In this document: in pieces, positions 21,720 through 32,600 of the stretch
How positions within the stretch are numbered: the stretch's first letter is position 1
Layout of the letters: the number at the start of each line of letters is the position of its first letter
Origin: Gilliamella sp. App6-5
GTDB taxonomy: Bacteria; Pseudomonadota; Gammaproteobacteria; Enterobacterales; Orbaceae
Reading direction: 5' to 3'
NCBI RefSeq assembly: GCF_001690525.1
Contig: NZ_LZGT01000088.1
Span: 1 to 64,000 of the forward strand
DNA length: 64,000 nucleotides
The notes under the pieces: model-generated
Seen by the model: the letters and a program-made list of their open reading frames with translations, nothing else
The model's database searches: none
What the model was told of the DNA's origin: nothing
Made by a program: the position numbers and the translations under genes

Positions 21720-22373
21720 TTATAGAATTGGGAACAAACCACCAAAAATCATAGCGCCTAAAACAGCCCCACCTGTGATTGGCTTTTTCCATACATAAAA
21801 AAGTAATGCTCCCAATAACGAACCGATACCAATAGGAATTGAAGCAACCATAGCAGATAAAATAATCATTGGACCAAGGAATCGTCCTGAAGCATTGCCT
21901 GCGCCCATCATAACATCTGCACCAAAAGTTGAACAGGTACCGCTATTAACTGTAAATTTACGGATCAAAATAATCATTAAACCAATTAGCACTCCCAATA
22001 CTGAACCTGTAATTAATGCAGCAAAAAAGTTTTCAACAGGTAATGTATAGCCACCAGCGAGTAATAATGCAGGGACGCCTAGTCCAATACCGGTTTGTAG
22101 TGCACCACCAATATCCAATATACCAACTAATGAACCTTCAATAACGCGGGCAAATAAAAAGCTAGCACCAAAGGCCGCAACAGCACCATAATCACCAGTC
22201 GTCATACCTGATTTAAGCATGGCAACGAATGCGATTTCGTTAAATGCGCCAATACCATACACATAAAAAGTATGCGTTCCTGCAAAAATACCGGCAGATA
22301 ACAGTCCACAAATAATAGGGAATGACCAATCGGCATACCAAAAACTTTTATTGATTGTTGCTTGTGTATTCAT
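21720..22373 (-). CDS. DUF4310 membrane protein (EF_0833 type)
   Basis: A 217-residue glycine-rich integral membrane protein with about six hydrophobic segments. A recognisable stretch, SGTCSTFGADVMMGAGNASGRFLGP, lies near residues 143-167 and has a conserved-looking Cys. It matches the uncharacterised DUF4310 family, seen only with DUF4311, DUF4312 and SFCGS proteins. It lies 14 bp after DUF4311. I infer a membrane subunit of an unknown transporter; no experiment is known to me. Confidence 0.85.
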   Translation of the reverse strand: MNTQATINKSFWYADWSFPIICGLLSAGIFAGTHTFYVYGIGAFNEIAFVAMLKSGMTTGDYGAVAAFGASFLFARVIEGSLVGILDIGGALQTGIGLGVPALLLAGGYTLPVENFFAALITGSVLGVLIGLMIILIRKFTVNSGTCSTFGADVMMGAGNASGRFLGPMIILSAMVASIPIGIGSLLGALLFYVWKKPITGGAVLGAMIFGGLFPIL

Positions 22374-22387
22374 AATGTGTTTCCTAT

Positions 22388-23140
22388 TTATTTAAACCAA
22401 TAAGATAGACCATCCCTAAATGAGTTAATCATCTTCATATCAAAACCACGGAAATATCCACTTATCACAAAAAGAATAATGACGGCCACTAACATGATTT
22501 TCATCATACGGTTCCAGCCACTGTCATCTACGCCTTTTCCAATCAATATACCTAACACTAATCCAGGCACCGCATTGCCCATAATCAACTGTGCAAGCCC
22601 ACCAAATAACGTGCCCCAAAAGCCACTACGACGCCCTGCATCTAATGCAGCTAACCAGAAAATAACAGGCATCACAGTTGCAACCAGCAAGTTTGCCGCA
22701 GGAACAAGTACCTTAGTTGCAGTAATTTTTAGCGAATCGGGAATCACTGACGTAGTTGTATTTAAAAACAATACAACAATCACGCCAATAAATGCGCAAG
22801 AAAATGCCATTTTTTTAGGATCATACAAAGTTTCAGCAAGATGACGATTTTTTATCATCAATAAAGCGGCCCCCCAGTTTGGAATAATTCGATGATCGAC
22901 ATCTTGGGTGAAAGAACCGGCAGCAACTGATGAAGCCCATGCATTAAAAAAGAACCCTAAACCAAATGAAAAGTGCGCCGCAGGATCCCCTTCACATGCG
23001 TTAAGCTCACCTAATGTACGAAACGCCCCCATACCTTGATATGTTGGCGCATGAAACATTCGAGCAGCTCCTGCACCAACCCCAAAACCACAAAGTCCAC
23101 CGATGATAATAGACTTAAATGCAATAATTAAAATTTCCAT
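22388..23140 (-). CDS. DUF4311 membrane protein (EF_0832 type)
   Basis: A 250-residue membrane protein of family DUF4311. The first segment is glycine-rich (GGLCGFGVGAGAARMFHAP). A polar region at about 30-95 contains TLGELNACEGDPAAHF and FNAWASSVAAGSF, followed by about five hydrophobic helices. The polar loop with Glu, Asp, Cys and His could form a substrate site. It is paired with DUF4310 in every cluster of this type I recall. Probably the second membrane subunit of a novel uptake system. Confidence 0.85.
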   Translation of the reverse strand: MEILIIAFKSIIIGGLCGFGVGAGAARMFHAPTYQGMGAFRTLGELNACEGDPAAHFSFGLGFFFNAWASSVAAGSFTQDVDHRIIPNWGAALLMIKNRHLAETLYDPKKMAFSCAFIGVIVVLFLNTTTSVIPDSLKITATKVLVPAANLLVATVMPVIFWLAALDAGRRSGFWGTLFGGLAQLIMGNAVPGLVLGILIGKGVDDSGWNRMMKIMLVAVIILFVISGYFRGFDMKMINSFRDGLSYWFK

Positions 23141-23160
23141 AACTTCCCTTTCACGTTATA

Positions 23161-23457
23161 TTATTCAGTGAGAAATTTAATATCACTTAAATCAACAAAA
23201 GTTACATTAACAGACACATCAAGTGTGATTTCATACAAAGTCTTTTTTCTTGGTAAAAAAACAAACAAAAAACGTTCTATGATTGTCTTTTCTATTGCCG
23301 ATACAACTTGAATATCAATCGGTTCAATTCGCAACATAATATTATTGGTATTTTTAAATACCTCTTTTTGAACCTGACTTAATGCAATAGCAAATGCTTG
23401 CTGCTTAACATCACCATGACCTCTTACTCTTACAAGTATCTGCTCTTTTTTTTTCAT
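23161..23457 (-). CDS. DUF4312 small soluble protein (EF_0831 type)
   Basis: A 98-residue protein with no signal or membrane segment, of family DUF4312. It begins MKKKEQILVRVRGHGDVKQQAFA and alternates short beta-like and helical stretches. Its gene lies 13 bp after the SFCGS gene and 20 bp before DUF4311. By position it looks like a soluble partner of the two membrane proteins, as IIA or IIB subunits are in PTS operons. No catalytic residue can be assigned. Confidence 0.82.
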   Translation of the reverse strand: MKKKEQILVRVRGHGDVKQQAFAIALSQVQKEVFKNTNNIMLRIEPIDIQVVSAIEKTIIERFLFVFLPRKKTLYEITLDVSVNVTFVDLSDIKFLTE

Positions 23458-23470
23458 GCTGATTTTCCGC

Positions 23471-23839
23471 TTATGAGCGTGGATATTTTTTCAGAAATGC
23501 TTTTGCAACACGTTGCCCTAGCTCTTCTGTGTCCATAAAGCCAAAACCGAGAACTTTACACCCATCATTGATGGCTGTTTCACCCTCTTCAATTGAGCGC
23601 ATACCATGGCGTTGTGAATAACCATATTTATTTTGTGCCGTAATAGCACCAGCTCCACCACTACCGCAAAAAGAAAGCCCTAAATCAGCATTTTCGCTAT
23701 TCATTACATCGCCTAGCTTCATATCTGCTGCCATACCGGAAATGACAATTGCACGACAGCCCTCTACAGAATTAATGCCTTCTGCTATTTTTTGCCCTTT
23801 TCCCATTCTATCGCCAATAACAATGACTACTTCAGCCAT
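23471..23839 (-). CDS. SFCGS family glycine-rich protein (EF_0830 type)
   Basis: A 122-residue soluble protein named after its LSFCGSGGAGAIT motif (residues 55-67), an uncharacterised family. Two stretches recall the RpiB/LacAB sugar-phosphate isomerase fold. CGSGGAGAITAQNKYG resembles the isomerase CGTGxGxSIAANK loop, whose Cys is catalytic. CKVLGFGFMDTEELGQRVAKAFL resembles the VLAFGxxxxGxELAxxIVxxFL C-terminal segment. A phospho-Cys of EIIB type (CGxG) is another option. It is the second gene of the operon, 46 bp after the PRD gene. Confidence 0.83.
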   Translation of the reverse strand: MAEVVIVIGDRMGKGQKIAEGINSVEGCRAIVISGMAADMKLGDVMNSENADLGLSFCGSGGAGAITAQNKYGYSQRHGMRSIEEGETAINDGCKVLGFGFMDTEELGQRVAKAFLKKYPRS

Positions 23840-23885
23840 AATATTTCTCCTGTTAATTATTGTTTTTTACTTGTCTAATAAACTT

Positions 23886-24215
23886 TTAATTTGCTTTAGC
23901 AACTTCATAATGAACTGCCAATAAATAGGATTCCTCTATCGATAAATTATCAAATAAATTCACTGTTTTGCGTGCGAGCGCTAAAGATTCTTCTGAAAGC
24001 TCATCAAATAATGCAGGATCGATTTGAGGTAATTTTTCTAATGTTTTTGCCCGCTCAACCATCGCTTTTACATGTGAAAACAGCATCGCTTTTTGAACCT
24101 CATTTTGTGTAATTTGATGCTGTGCTAACCAGCTATTGATAAGGTTAATGGTTTGTTTTGTGACTAATTCTGGTTCAAGATTATCTTCAATCATTCGAAA
24201 TTTTATTTGAGTCAT
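23886..24215 (-). CDS. Stand-alone PRD protein (EF_0829 type)
   Basis: A 109-residue helical protein that looks like one PTS regulation domain without any DNA-binding part. It has a single His near the middle (FSHVKAM, residue 48) and another in LLAVHYEVAKAN at the end, the PRD pattern YLAxHxxxA. It corresponds to the EF_0829/AHA_3910 family in the same kind of cluster. As the first gene of the operon it may titrate phosphate or pair with the full regulator encoded last. Function inferred only. Confidence 0.8.
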   Translation of the reverse strand: MTQIKFRMIEDNLEPELVTKQTINLINSWLAQHQITQNEVQKAMLFSHVKAMVERAKTLEKLPQIDPALFDELSEESLALARKTVNLFDNLSIEESYLLAVHYEVAKAN

Positions 24216-24951
24216 AGCGAATACTTATCTCTTATTGTTTTTGAATTAGATGTTTTAAGCGTAAATCAAACAAGAGGTAATGTGGATAGAGAATTTTTCC
24301 ATCAGCAAGAGGAAATTTGTTATAAGAAAAGTTAAAGACTGTATCAATTAAGAGTTGTCGCATACCATATGAAAATAACTCAAATCATAATACTTTCAAT
24401 TTTGTGAGTTAGATCATAAAAAATAGTAGTTTTATTTTCCCTTAAAATTGATTATCGAGCAGAGAGAGGTATGATATTACTATTTTATTAATATATAGAA
24501 TAAATAATTCAATCAAAATAAGCTAGATGCATTCTCATTATTGATGCTAAAACATGTCGCTAGAAAATGGACAATGTCTATTCAAAAATAACATAGGATC
24601 TGAAATTTAATCTAATCAGTCCATTTTCCAATTAGTAAGGCTGTTGAGACTCATTATTGCTTTGTTATTGTTTTCAATAGCAACTAAGATTTATACATTT
24701 ATCTCTAAAAAACCATCAGAAAAACAATTGATTTTATTAAATTTTTTATTTTTTGTATTTTAAATAAAATCAACCCATTATATGACAATTACTTTTTTAA
24801 TGTAGTCAGATTTTGGACGCTTTGTATTTTTATTATTATATACTATTTATGTCTAACTAAATTTTTTGTTGCTTGCAAAGCTTGGATTTATTGAATGACG
24901 AATAGCTGAAATTAGCTTTTTGCATGTTCATCATACTTAATATCACATTGA
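24216..24951 (+). other. 736-bp gene-free region upstream of the sugar-acid operon
   Basis: No open frame with coding character is seen on either strand. The part next to the PRD gene (24216-24480) should hold the operon promoter and contains a CRP-like site at 24403-24418. An exact 10-bp inverted repeat, GAAAATGGAC (24563-24572) and GTCCATTTTC (24619-24628), lies farther out. The rest (24640-24900) is very AT-rich without clear signals. Confidence 0.6.
24403..24418. promoter_or_regulatory. CRP-like site upstream of the sugar-acid operon
   Basis: TGTGA-GTTAGA-TCATA matches the CRP consensus TGTGA-N6-TCACA at nine of ten core positions and sits about 190 bp before the first gene. A TATTAT at 24392-24387 on the minus strand could be a -10, but its spacing to the CRP site does not fit a standard class II promoter, so the promoter itself is not assigned. 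Confidence 0.55.
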
Positions 24952-25263
24952 TCAAAGTACGACTTTGAAACACTCTAATTGTGCCGGTTCTAAGTAAATA
25001 TCACTGCTATTTGGCCGGTTATTCGTATTACGGTGGGTATGCTTAAAGTGTTCAGAATTAACCCAATCTTCAAAATCAGCTTTAGATTCCCACTCAGTAA
25101 ATGAAGAAAATAGTGTATAATTTTCTTCTGTTTTTCCTTGTAAAAAGTAAAAACGATTAAACCCTTGCATTTCGTTCAGATGGCTATCACGCTTTCGCCA
25201 CATGTCAATAAATGTATCTTCACTACCGCGTTTAATTTTAAAACGGTTCATTACAATATACAT
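24952..25263 (-). CDS. ABM-domain (antibiotic biosynthesis/IsdG-like) monooxygenase
   Basis: A 103-residue protein of the dimeric alpha-beta barrel ABM superfamily. It begins MYIVMNRFKIKRGSEDTF and has the typical FSSFTEWESKADFEDWVNSEHFKHTH. Members include quinol monooxygenases and the heme-degrading IsdG/HmoA group. The Trp and the late His fit the latter, but I cannot choose between them. AAGGAG precedes the start. It is a single-gene unit after the rpoC terminator, read in the same direction. Confidence 0.8.
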   Translation of the reverse strand: MYIVMNRFKIKRGSEDTFIDMWRKRDSHLNEMQGFNRFYFLQGKTEENYTLFSSFTEWESKADFEDWVNSEHFKHTHRNTNNRPNSSDIYLEPAQLECFKVVL

Positions 25264-25296
25264 ACCAATCTCCTTTCATAGTTTTAAGCATGACAT

Positions 25297-25324
25297 AAAA
25301 AAATAGCACGCCATGCGTGCTATT
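25297..25324 (-). terminator. Rho-independent terminator of the rplJL-rpoBC transcript
   Basis: On the minus strand, AATAGCACGC pairs perfectly with GCGTGCTATT around a 3-nt loop and is followed by a T-run, 22 bases after the rpoC stop. Confidence 0.9.
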
Positions 25325-25345
25325 TGTAAATTAAACCTAATGAGA

Positions 25346-28300
25346 CTATTGATTCTCTTCGGCAGAGTTTAGTAATTCAGCTAAATTAGCTGTTGCTTCT
25401 TCTGCTGAAATTGTTGTTTGAATCTCATCGTGTGATGGCATTGCGCGTTTACGTAAACGTTCTTTATGATAAGCATAACCCGTACCAGCTGGAATTAATC
25501 GACCTACAATTACGTTTTCTTTTAAGCCACGTAATTCATCATTTTTACCAGCCACTGCTGCTTCAGTTAAGACACGAGTTGTTTCTTGGAACGAAGCCGC
25601 AGAAATAAACGATTCAGTCGTTAGGGATGCTTTAGTAATACCAAGTAAATCGTGTAAGTAAACAATTGGTTCTTTACCTTGCGCTTCAAGTTCACGGTTG
25701 ATAATCTTCAAACGTGAAACTTCAAGCTGTTCACCTTCAAGTAGGCGTGAGCCACCCGGATGAATAACCGTTGCTTTACGTAACATTTGACGTACGATAA
25801 CTTCAATGTGTTTATCATTAATTTTTACACCTTGTAGCCGATAAACTTCTTGAACTTCGTTAACAATATAACGCGTTACCGCATTAACGCCACGTAGACG
25901 TAAAATATCATGCGCTGATTCAGGGCCATCAGAAATCACATCACCACGACCAACTTGTTCGCCTTCAAACACGTTAAGTTGACGCCATTTTGGAATCATC
26001 TCTTCATATGGTTCACTACCATCTAATGGCGTGATAATTAGGCGACGTTTACCTTTTGTTTCTTTACCGAATGAAATGATACCGTCAATTTCAGCTAAGA
26101 TTGCTGGTTCTTTTGGTTTACGTGCTTCAAATAAATCAGCAACACGTGGTAAACCACCTGTGATATCTTTGGTACCAACAGATGCTTGTGGAATACGAGC
26201 GAGTGTGTCACCAATATTGATTTCAGCACCATCTTCTAACTGTACTAGAGCTTTACCAGGTAAAAAGTATTGCGCAAGCATTTCTGTACCAGCAAGATAG
26301 ATATCATCACCTTTAGCATCAACAATTTTGATGGCTGGACGTAAATCTTTTCCTACACCTGTACGTTCTGCTACATCTAATATTGCAATAGATGATAAAC
26401 CAGTTAATTCATCAGTTTGACGAGTAATAGTTTGACCATCAACCATATCCACAAAACGAACAAAACCTTTAGTTTCAGAGATAACTGGCATCGTATGTGG
26501 ATCCCAGTTAGCCACTGTTTCACCCGCATCAACCGCAACACCATTACCTTTACTTAAAATCGAACCATAAGGCACTTTGTAGGTTTCTTTCATTCGACCT
26601 AAGTCATCAATAATGGTTAATTCAGCATTACGTGAAGTAATTACCAGTTTCTTGTCTGGGTTAGTTACAAATTTAGCGTTAGTTAATTTAATACTACCTT
26701 TGTTTTTAACTTGAACACTTGATTCGGCAGCCGCTCGCGATGCCGCACCACCAATGTGGAACGTACGCATGGTTAGCTGTGTACCTGGCTCACCGATTGA
26801 TTGCGCCGCAATGACACCGATTGCTTCACCTTTATTGACCAAGTGACCACGTGCTAAGTCACGACCATAACATTTTGCACACACACCAAAATCAGTATCA
26901 CACGAAACCACTGAACGCACTTTAACGCTATCAACAGATTCTGCTTCAAGTAAGTCACATTTACTTTCATCAAGTAATGTGTTACGTGGGATTAAGATAT
27001 CTGCACTACCAGGTTTTAATACATCTTCAGCCGTGACTCGACCTAATACTCGTTCACGAAGTGGCTCTTTAACATCACCGCCTTCAATCACAGGTGTCAT
27101 CACTACACCTTCTAAGGTGCCACAGTCATCTTCAATCACCACTAAATCTTGCGCTACATCAACTAAACGTCGAGTTAAATAACCTGAGTTCGCTGTTTTT
27201 AATGCGGTATCCGCAAGACCTTTACGCGCACCATGCGTAGAGATAAAGTACTGAAGTACGTTTAATCCTTCACGGAAGTTCGCAGTGATAGGTGTTTCAA
27301 TAATCGAACCATCTGGTTTTGCCATCAAGCCGCGCATACCAGCAAGCTGACGAATCTGTGCTGCAGAACCACGCGCACCAGAGTCGGCCATCATGTAAAT
27401 GCTATTGAAAGAAGATTGAACTTCTTCTTCGCCTTCACGGTTAATTACTTTTTCAGTTGATAAGTTATCCATCATCGCTTTAGCAACGCGCTCATTAGCG
27501 GCAGCCCAAATATCGATAACTTTGTTATAACGTTCACCTGCAGTTACTAAACCAGATTGGAATTGCTCTTGAATTTCAGCAACTTCGATTTCAGCTTCGT
27601 TGATGATTTGTGATTTCTTCGCTGGAATTTCCATATCATCAATACCAACTGATACACCTGAACGCGCCGCATAAGCAAATCCAGTGTACATGATTTGGTC
27701 AGCTAAAATAACCGTATCTTTCATGCCTAACTGGCGATAACAGATATTTAAAATTTTAGAGATCGCTTTTTTACCCAAAGGTTGATTGATAACAGAGAAG
27801 CTCATCCCTTTTGGCATAATTAACCATAAAATTGCACGACCAACAGTTGTATCAACAACCGAGGTGGTATCTTCCCACTCGCCTACACTGTTACGTTGGC
27901 TTTCAGTAATACGAACTTTAACCTTGGCATGTAATTCAACTAGACCTAAACGATATAGCTTTTCAGCTTCTTTAGGGCCGGTTAATATCATGCCTTCACC
28001 TTTGGCATTGACTTTATCACGAGTCATATAGTAAAGACCTAAAACCACGTCCTGTGAAGGAACGATGATAGGCTCACCACTTGCCGGTGAAAGAATATTG
28101 TTGGTTGACATCATTAACGCACGAGCTTCTAATTGTGCTTCTAACGTTAATGGAACGTGAACCGCCATCTGGTCACCATCGAAGTCAGCATTAAACGCCG
28201 CACAAACTAATGGGTGTAATTGAATGGCTTTACCTTCAATTAGAATCGGTTCAAATGCTTGAATACCTAATCTATGCAATGTTGGGGCACGGTTTAGTAA

Positions 28301-29563
28301 TACTGGATGTTCACGGATAACTTCATCTAAGATATCCCATACAATTGCATCTTCACGCTCAACCATTTTCTTCGCTGCTTTAATGGTTGTTGCATAACCG
28401 CGACGCTCTAATTTACCGTAAATAAATGGTTTGAATAATTCAAGGGCCATTTTCTTCGGTAAACCACACTGATGCAAATGTAAGTATGGACCTACAGTAA
28501 TTACAGAACGACCAGAATAGTCAACACGTTTACCTAACAAGTTTTGACGGAAACGACCTTGCTTACCTTTAATCATATCAGCAAGTGACTTCAATGGACG
28601 TTTGTTTGAACCAGTAATCGCACGGCCACGACGACCATTATCTAATAACGCATCGACCGATTCTTGTAACATCCGTTTTTCATTACGTACAATGATATCC
28701 GGTGCAGCCAAGTCTAATAAACGTTTTAAACGGTTATTACGATTAATAACTCGACGATAAAGATCGTTAAGATCTGATGTTGCAAAACGCCCGCCATCAA
28801 GTGGAACCAAAGGGCGTAAATCTGGCGGCAACACAGGTAATACGTTCAGAATCATCCATTCAGGTTTGTTTTCTGATTGAATAAATGCTTCAATAATCTT
28901 AATACGTTTGGTCAGCTTTTTACGCTTAGTTTCAGAATTAGTGGTAGCGAGTTCATCTCGTAGTGCTTCACATTCTGCTTGCACATCAATATTACGTAAT
29001 AACTCTTGGATAGCTTCTGCCCCCATGCGAGCATCAAATTCGTCACCAAACTCTTCTAACGCATCTAAATATTGTTCTTCTGTTAAAATCTGACCACGTT
29101 CAAGATTCGTCATACCACCATCAAGAACCATAAATGATTCAAAATAAAGCACTCGCTCAATATCGCGAAGAGGCATATCAAGTAATAAACCGATACGAGA
29201 TGGTAATGATTTTAAAAACCAGATATGAGCAGTTGGTGATGCTAGTTCAATGTGCCCCATACGTTCACGACGTACTTTAGCTTGAGTTACTTCAACTCCA
29301 CATTTTTCACAAATTACACCACGGTGTTTTAAACGTTTATATTTTCCACATAAACATTCATAATCTTTTACTGGTCCAAAAATACGCGCACAAAACAATC
29401 CATCGCGCTCAGGTTTGAACGTACGATAATTAATTGTTTCAGGTTTTTTAACTTCACCAAAAGACCATGAACGAATCATATCAGGAGAAGCAAGGCCTAT
29501 CTTGATAGCATCAAAATCTTCTGTTTTTGTTTGTGCTTTTAGAAACTTTAGTAAGTCTTTCAC
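25346..29563 (-). CDS. rpoC: RNA polymerase subunit beta'
   Basis: Largest RNA polymerase subunit, with 1405 residues (E. coli 1407). Visible landmarks: the N-terminal zinc site [20 protein letters not shown] near residues 70-88, the catalytic Mg loop NADFDGDQM near 458-466, the second zinc site around [11 protein letters not shown], and the trigger-loop/bridge-helix region including [10 protein letters not shown]. It follows rpoB by 90 bp and ends at a strong terminator. No unusual substitutions were noted. Confidence 0.99.
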   Translation of the reverse strand: MKDLLKFLKAQTKTEDFDAIKIGLASPDMIRSWSFGEVKKPETINYRTFKPERDGLFCARIFGPVKDYECLCGKYKRLKHRGVICEKCGVEVTQAKVRRERMGHIELASPTAHIWFLKSLPSRIGLLLDMPLRDIERVLYFESFMVLDGGMTNLERGQILTEEQYLDALEEFGDEFDARMGAEAIQELLRNIDVQAECEALRDELATTNSETKRKKLTKRIKIIEAFIQSENKPEWMILNVLPVLPPDLRPLVPLDGGRFATSDLNDLYRRVINRNNRLKRLLDLAAPDIIVRNEKRMLQESVDALLDNGRRGRAITGSNKRPLKSLADMIKGKQGRFRQNLLGKRVDYSGRSVITVGPYLHLHQCGLPKKMALELFKPFIYGKLERRGYATTIKAAKKMVEREDAIVWDILDEVIREHPVLLNRAPTLHRLGIQAFEPILIEGKAIQLHPLVCAAFNADFDGDQMAVHVPLTLEAQLEARALMMSTNNILSPASGEPIIVPSQDVVLGLYYMTRDKVNAKGEGMILTGPKEAEKLYRLGLVELHAKVKVRITESQRNSVGEWEDTTSVVDTTVGRAILWLIMPKGMSFSVINQPLGKKAISKILNICYRQLGMKDTVILADQIMYTGFAYAARSGVSVGIDDMEIPAKKSQIINEAEIEVAEIQEQFQSGLVTAGERYNKVIDIWAAANERVAKAMMDNLSTEKVINREGEEEVQSSFNSIYMMADSGARGSAAQIRQLAGMRGLMAKPDGSIIETPITANFREGLNVLQYFISTHGARKGLADTALKTANSGYLTRRLVDVAQDLVVIEDDCGTLEGVVMTPVIEGGDVKEPLRERVLGRVTAEDVLKPGSADILIPRNTLLDESKCDLLEAESVDSVKVRSVVSCDTDFGVCAKCYGRDLARGHLVNKGEAIGVIAAQSIGEPGTQLTMRTFHIGGAASRAAAESSVQVKNKGSIKLTNAKFVTNPDKKLVITSRNAELTIIDDLGRMKETYKVPYGSILSKGNGVAVDAGETVANWDPHTMPVISETKGFVRFVDMVDGQTITRQTDELTGLSSIAILDVAERTGVGKDLRPAIKIVDAKGDDIYLAGTEMLAQYFLPGKALVQLEDGAEINIGDTLARIPQASVGTKDITGGLPRVADLFEARKPKEPAILAEIDGIISFGKETKGKRRLIITPLDGSEPYEEMIPKWRQLNVFEGEQVGRGDVISDGPESAHDILRLRGVNAVTRYIVNEVQEVYRLQGVKINDKHIEVIVRQMLRKATVIHPGGSRLLEGEQLEVSRLKIINRELEAQGKEPIVYLHDLLGITKASLTTESFISAASFQETTRVLTEAAVAGKNDELRGLKENVIVGRLIPAGTGYAYHKERLRKRAMPSHDEIQTTISAEEATANLAELLNSAEENQ

Positions 29564-29653
29564 AATTGACTCCTATGGAGTTAAACCAATTAGATAACTT
29601 ATTATTGCTAATAAGTTATCCCTATAAATAGAAATCATTTAAGTTAGCAAAAA

Positions 29654-32600
29654 TTATTCTTCATCTAACTCGATATTAATACCTAACGAACGGATCTCTT
29701 TTAATAGTACATTAAATGATTCTGGGATCGCAGGCTCCATACGATGATCACCATCTACAATATTTTTATACATCTTAGTACGGCCGTTTACGTCATCTGA
29801 TTTAACGGTTAACATTTCTTGTAAGGTATAAGCTGCACCATATGCTTCAAGTGCCCATACTTCCATCTCACCAAAACGTTGACCACCAAATTGAGCTTTA
29901 CCACCCAATGGTTGTTGAGTAACCAGACTATATGAACCAGTAGAGCGGGCATGCATTTTATCATCAACTAAGTGATTCAATTTAAGCATGTACATATAAC
30001 CTACAGTAACTGGACGTTCAAATTGTTCACCTGTACGACCATCATACAATGTAATTTGACCAGAAGTCGGCAAATCACCCAGCTCTAGTAAGGCTTTAAT
30101 TTCTTGCTCTTTGGCACCATCAAACACAGGTGTTGCTAGTGGCATACCATTACGCAAGTTTTGTGCTAAATTCATGACTTCTTGATCAGTAAATTCTGCT
30201 ACATTAACTTTTTGTGCAGCCCCTAAGCCAAGATCATACGCTTTTTGAATAAACTCACGTAATTTAGCTAACTCTTGCTGTTCTTTTAACATCGCATCAA
30301 TCTTCTGACCAATACCTTTAGCAGCCATACCCAAGTGAGTTTCTAGGATCTGTCCAATATTCATACGAGACGGAACACCTAGTGGGTTTAATACGATATC
30401 AACAGGACGACCTTTGTCATCATATGGCATATCTTCAATTGGGTTAATTTTAGAGATAACCCCTTTGTTACCATGACGACCAGCCATCTTATCACCTGGC
30501 TGAATTTGACGTTTAACCGCTAAGTAAACTTTCACAATTTTGAGCACACCCGGTTGTAAATCATCACCTTGAGTGATCTTCATGCGTTTAGCTTCAAGTT
30601 TTTTATTAAATTCAGCTTTAATTTCTTCGTGTTGTTCAGCAAGCTGTTCTAATTGAGCTTGTTTATCTTCATTTGCAATACCGATTGTTAACCATTTTTC
30701 ACGTGGTAAAGCATCTAATTTATCAGCTTTGATTCCACCCGAAATTAGTACATCACGAATACGAGCAAACAATGCAGCTTCTAAGATTTTAAGTTCTTCA
30801 GTTAAATCTTTTCTTGCCTGTTTAAGTTGCATCTCTTCGATTTCAAGCGCACGTTTATCTTTTTGTACACCATCACGAGTAAACACTTGAACATCAATAA
30901 CTGTACCTGAAACACCATTCGGTACGCGCAATGAAGTATCTTTAACATCAGATGCTTTTTCACCAAAAATTGCACGCAGCAATTTTTCTTCTGGCGTTAA
31001 TTGTGTTTCACCTTTAGGAGTTACTTTACCGACCAGAATATCGCCACCTTGAACTTCAGCACCGATATAAACAATACCTGATTCATCAAGTTTAGATAAT
31101 GCGGCTTCACCAACATTTGGAATATCCGCGGTAATCTCCTCTGCGCCTAACTTAGTATCACGAGAAATACAAGATAATTCTTGAATATGAATTGATGTAA
31201 ATCGGTCATCTTGTACCACTTTTTCAGAAACTAAAATAGAATCCTCAAAGTTGTAACCATTCCATGGCATGAAAGCCACTCGCATGTTTTGACCTAATGC
31301 CAATTCACCTAAGTCAGTTGATGGACCATCGGCAAGCACATCGCCACGTTCAACTTTTTCGCCTAATTCCACACATGGAATTTGATTAATACAAGTGTTC
31401 TGGTTAGAACGGGTATATTTAGTTAAATTATAAATATCAATACCGGTTTCACCCGCATATATTTCATCAGCGTTAACATTAACCACAATACGTGAAGCAT
31501 CAACATATTGAACTGTACCACCACGGCGAGCAACAGCCGTTACCCCTGAGTCAACAGCCACTGCACGTTCCATTCCCGTTCCAACAAACGGCTTTTCCGC
31601 TTTCAACGTTGGTACTGCCTGACGTTGCATGTTCGCACCCATTAAGGCACGGTTCGCATCATCATGTTCAAGAAACGGAATTAATGATGCACCAACTGAT
31701 ACGATTTGCTGGGTTGATACGTCCATATAATGAATTTGTTCTGGACTATACAAGCCTGATTCACCATTTAAACGACAAGTTACTAAGTCTTCTTTAAAAC
31801 GGCCATTTTCATCAAGGTTTGAGTTTGCCTGAGCGATTACAAATTCACTTTCATCAATCGCTGATAAATAATTAATTTCGTCAGTTACGACACCATCAAT
31901 CACTCGACGGTATGGTGTTTCTAAAAATCCATACTCATTGGTACGAGCATAAACCGCTAATGAGTTAATTAAACCGATATTTGGACCTTCAGGCGTTTCG
32001 ATTGGACATACACGACCATAATGCGTTGGATGTACGTCACGTACTTCGAACCCTGCTCGTTCACGCGTTAAACCACCTGGACCTAATGCTGAAATACGAC
32101 GTTTATGCGTAATTTCAGATAATGGATTGTTTTGATCCATAAATTGAGATAGCTGACTTGAGCCAAAAAATTCACGAATCGCTGCTGAAATTGGCTTAGC
32201 ATTAATCATATCTTGTGGCATTAGTGAATCAAGATCACCTAAAGATAAGCGCTCTTTCACTGCTCGCTCAACACGAACTAAACCAATACGGAATTGGTTT
32301 TCTGCCATTTCGCCAACACTACGAATACGACGATTACCTAAATGGTCAATATCATCGACTTCACCGTGACCGTTACGAATAGCGATTAATTTCTTCATTA
32401 CGTCAACGATATCATCTTTCGTTAATACGCTTTCGCCTTCAATATCATCACGCCCTAAAGAACGGTTGAACTTCATACGCCCAACAGCGGATAAATCATA
32501 ACGTTCATCAGAGAAGAATAAATTATCAAATAGCCCTTCAGCGGCTTCTTTTGTTGGAGGTTCGCCCGGACGCATCATGCGATAAATTTCAACTAACGCA

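Noticed and set aside
24640-24900. Possible AT-rich mobile element or MITE next to the sugar-acid operon
   Set aside because: No terminal inverted repeats with target duplication and no transposase remnant were seen.
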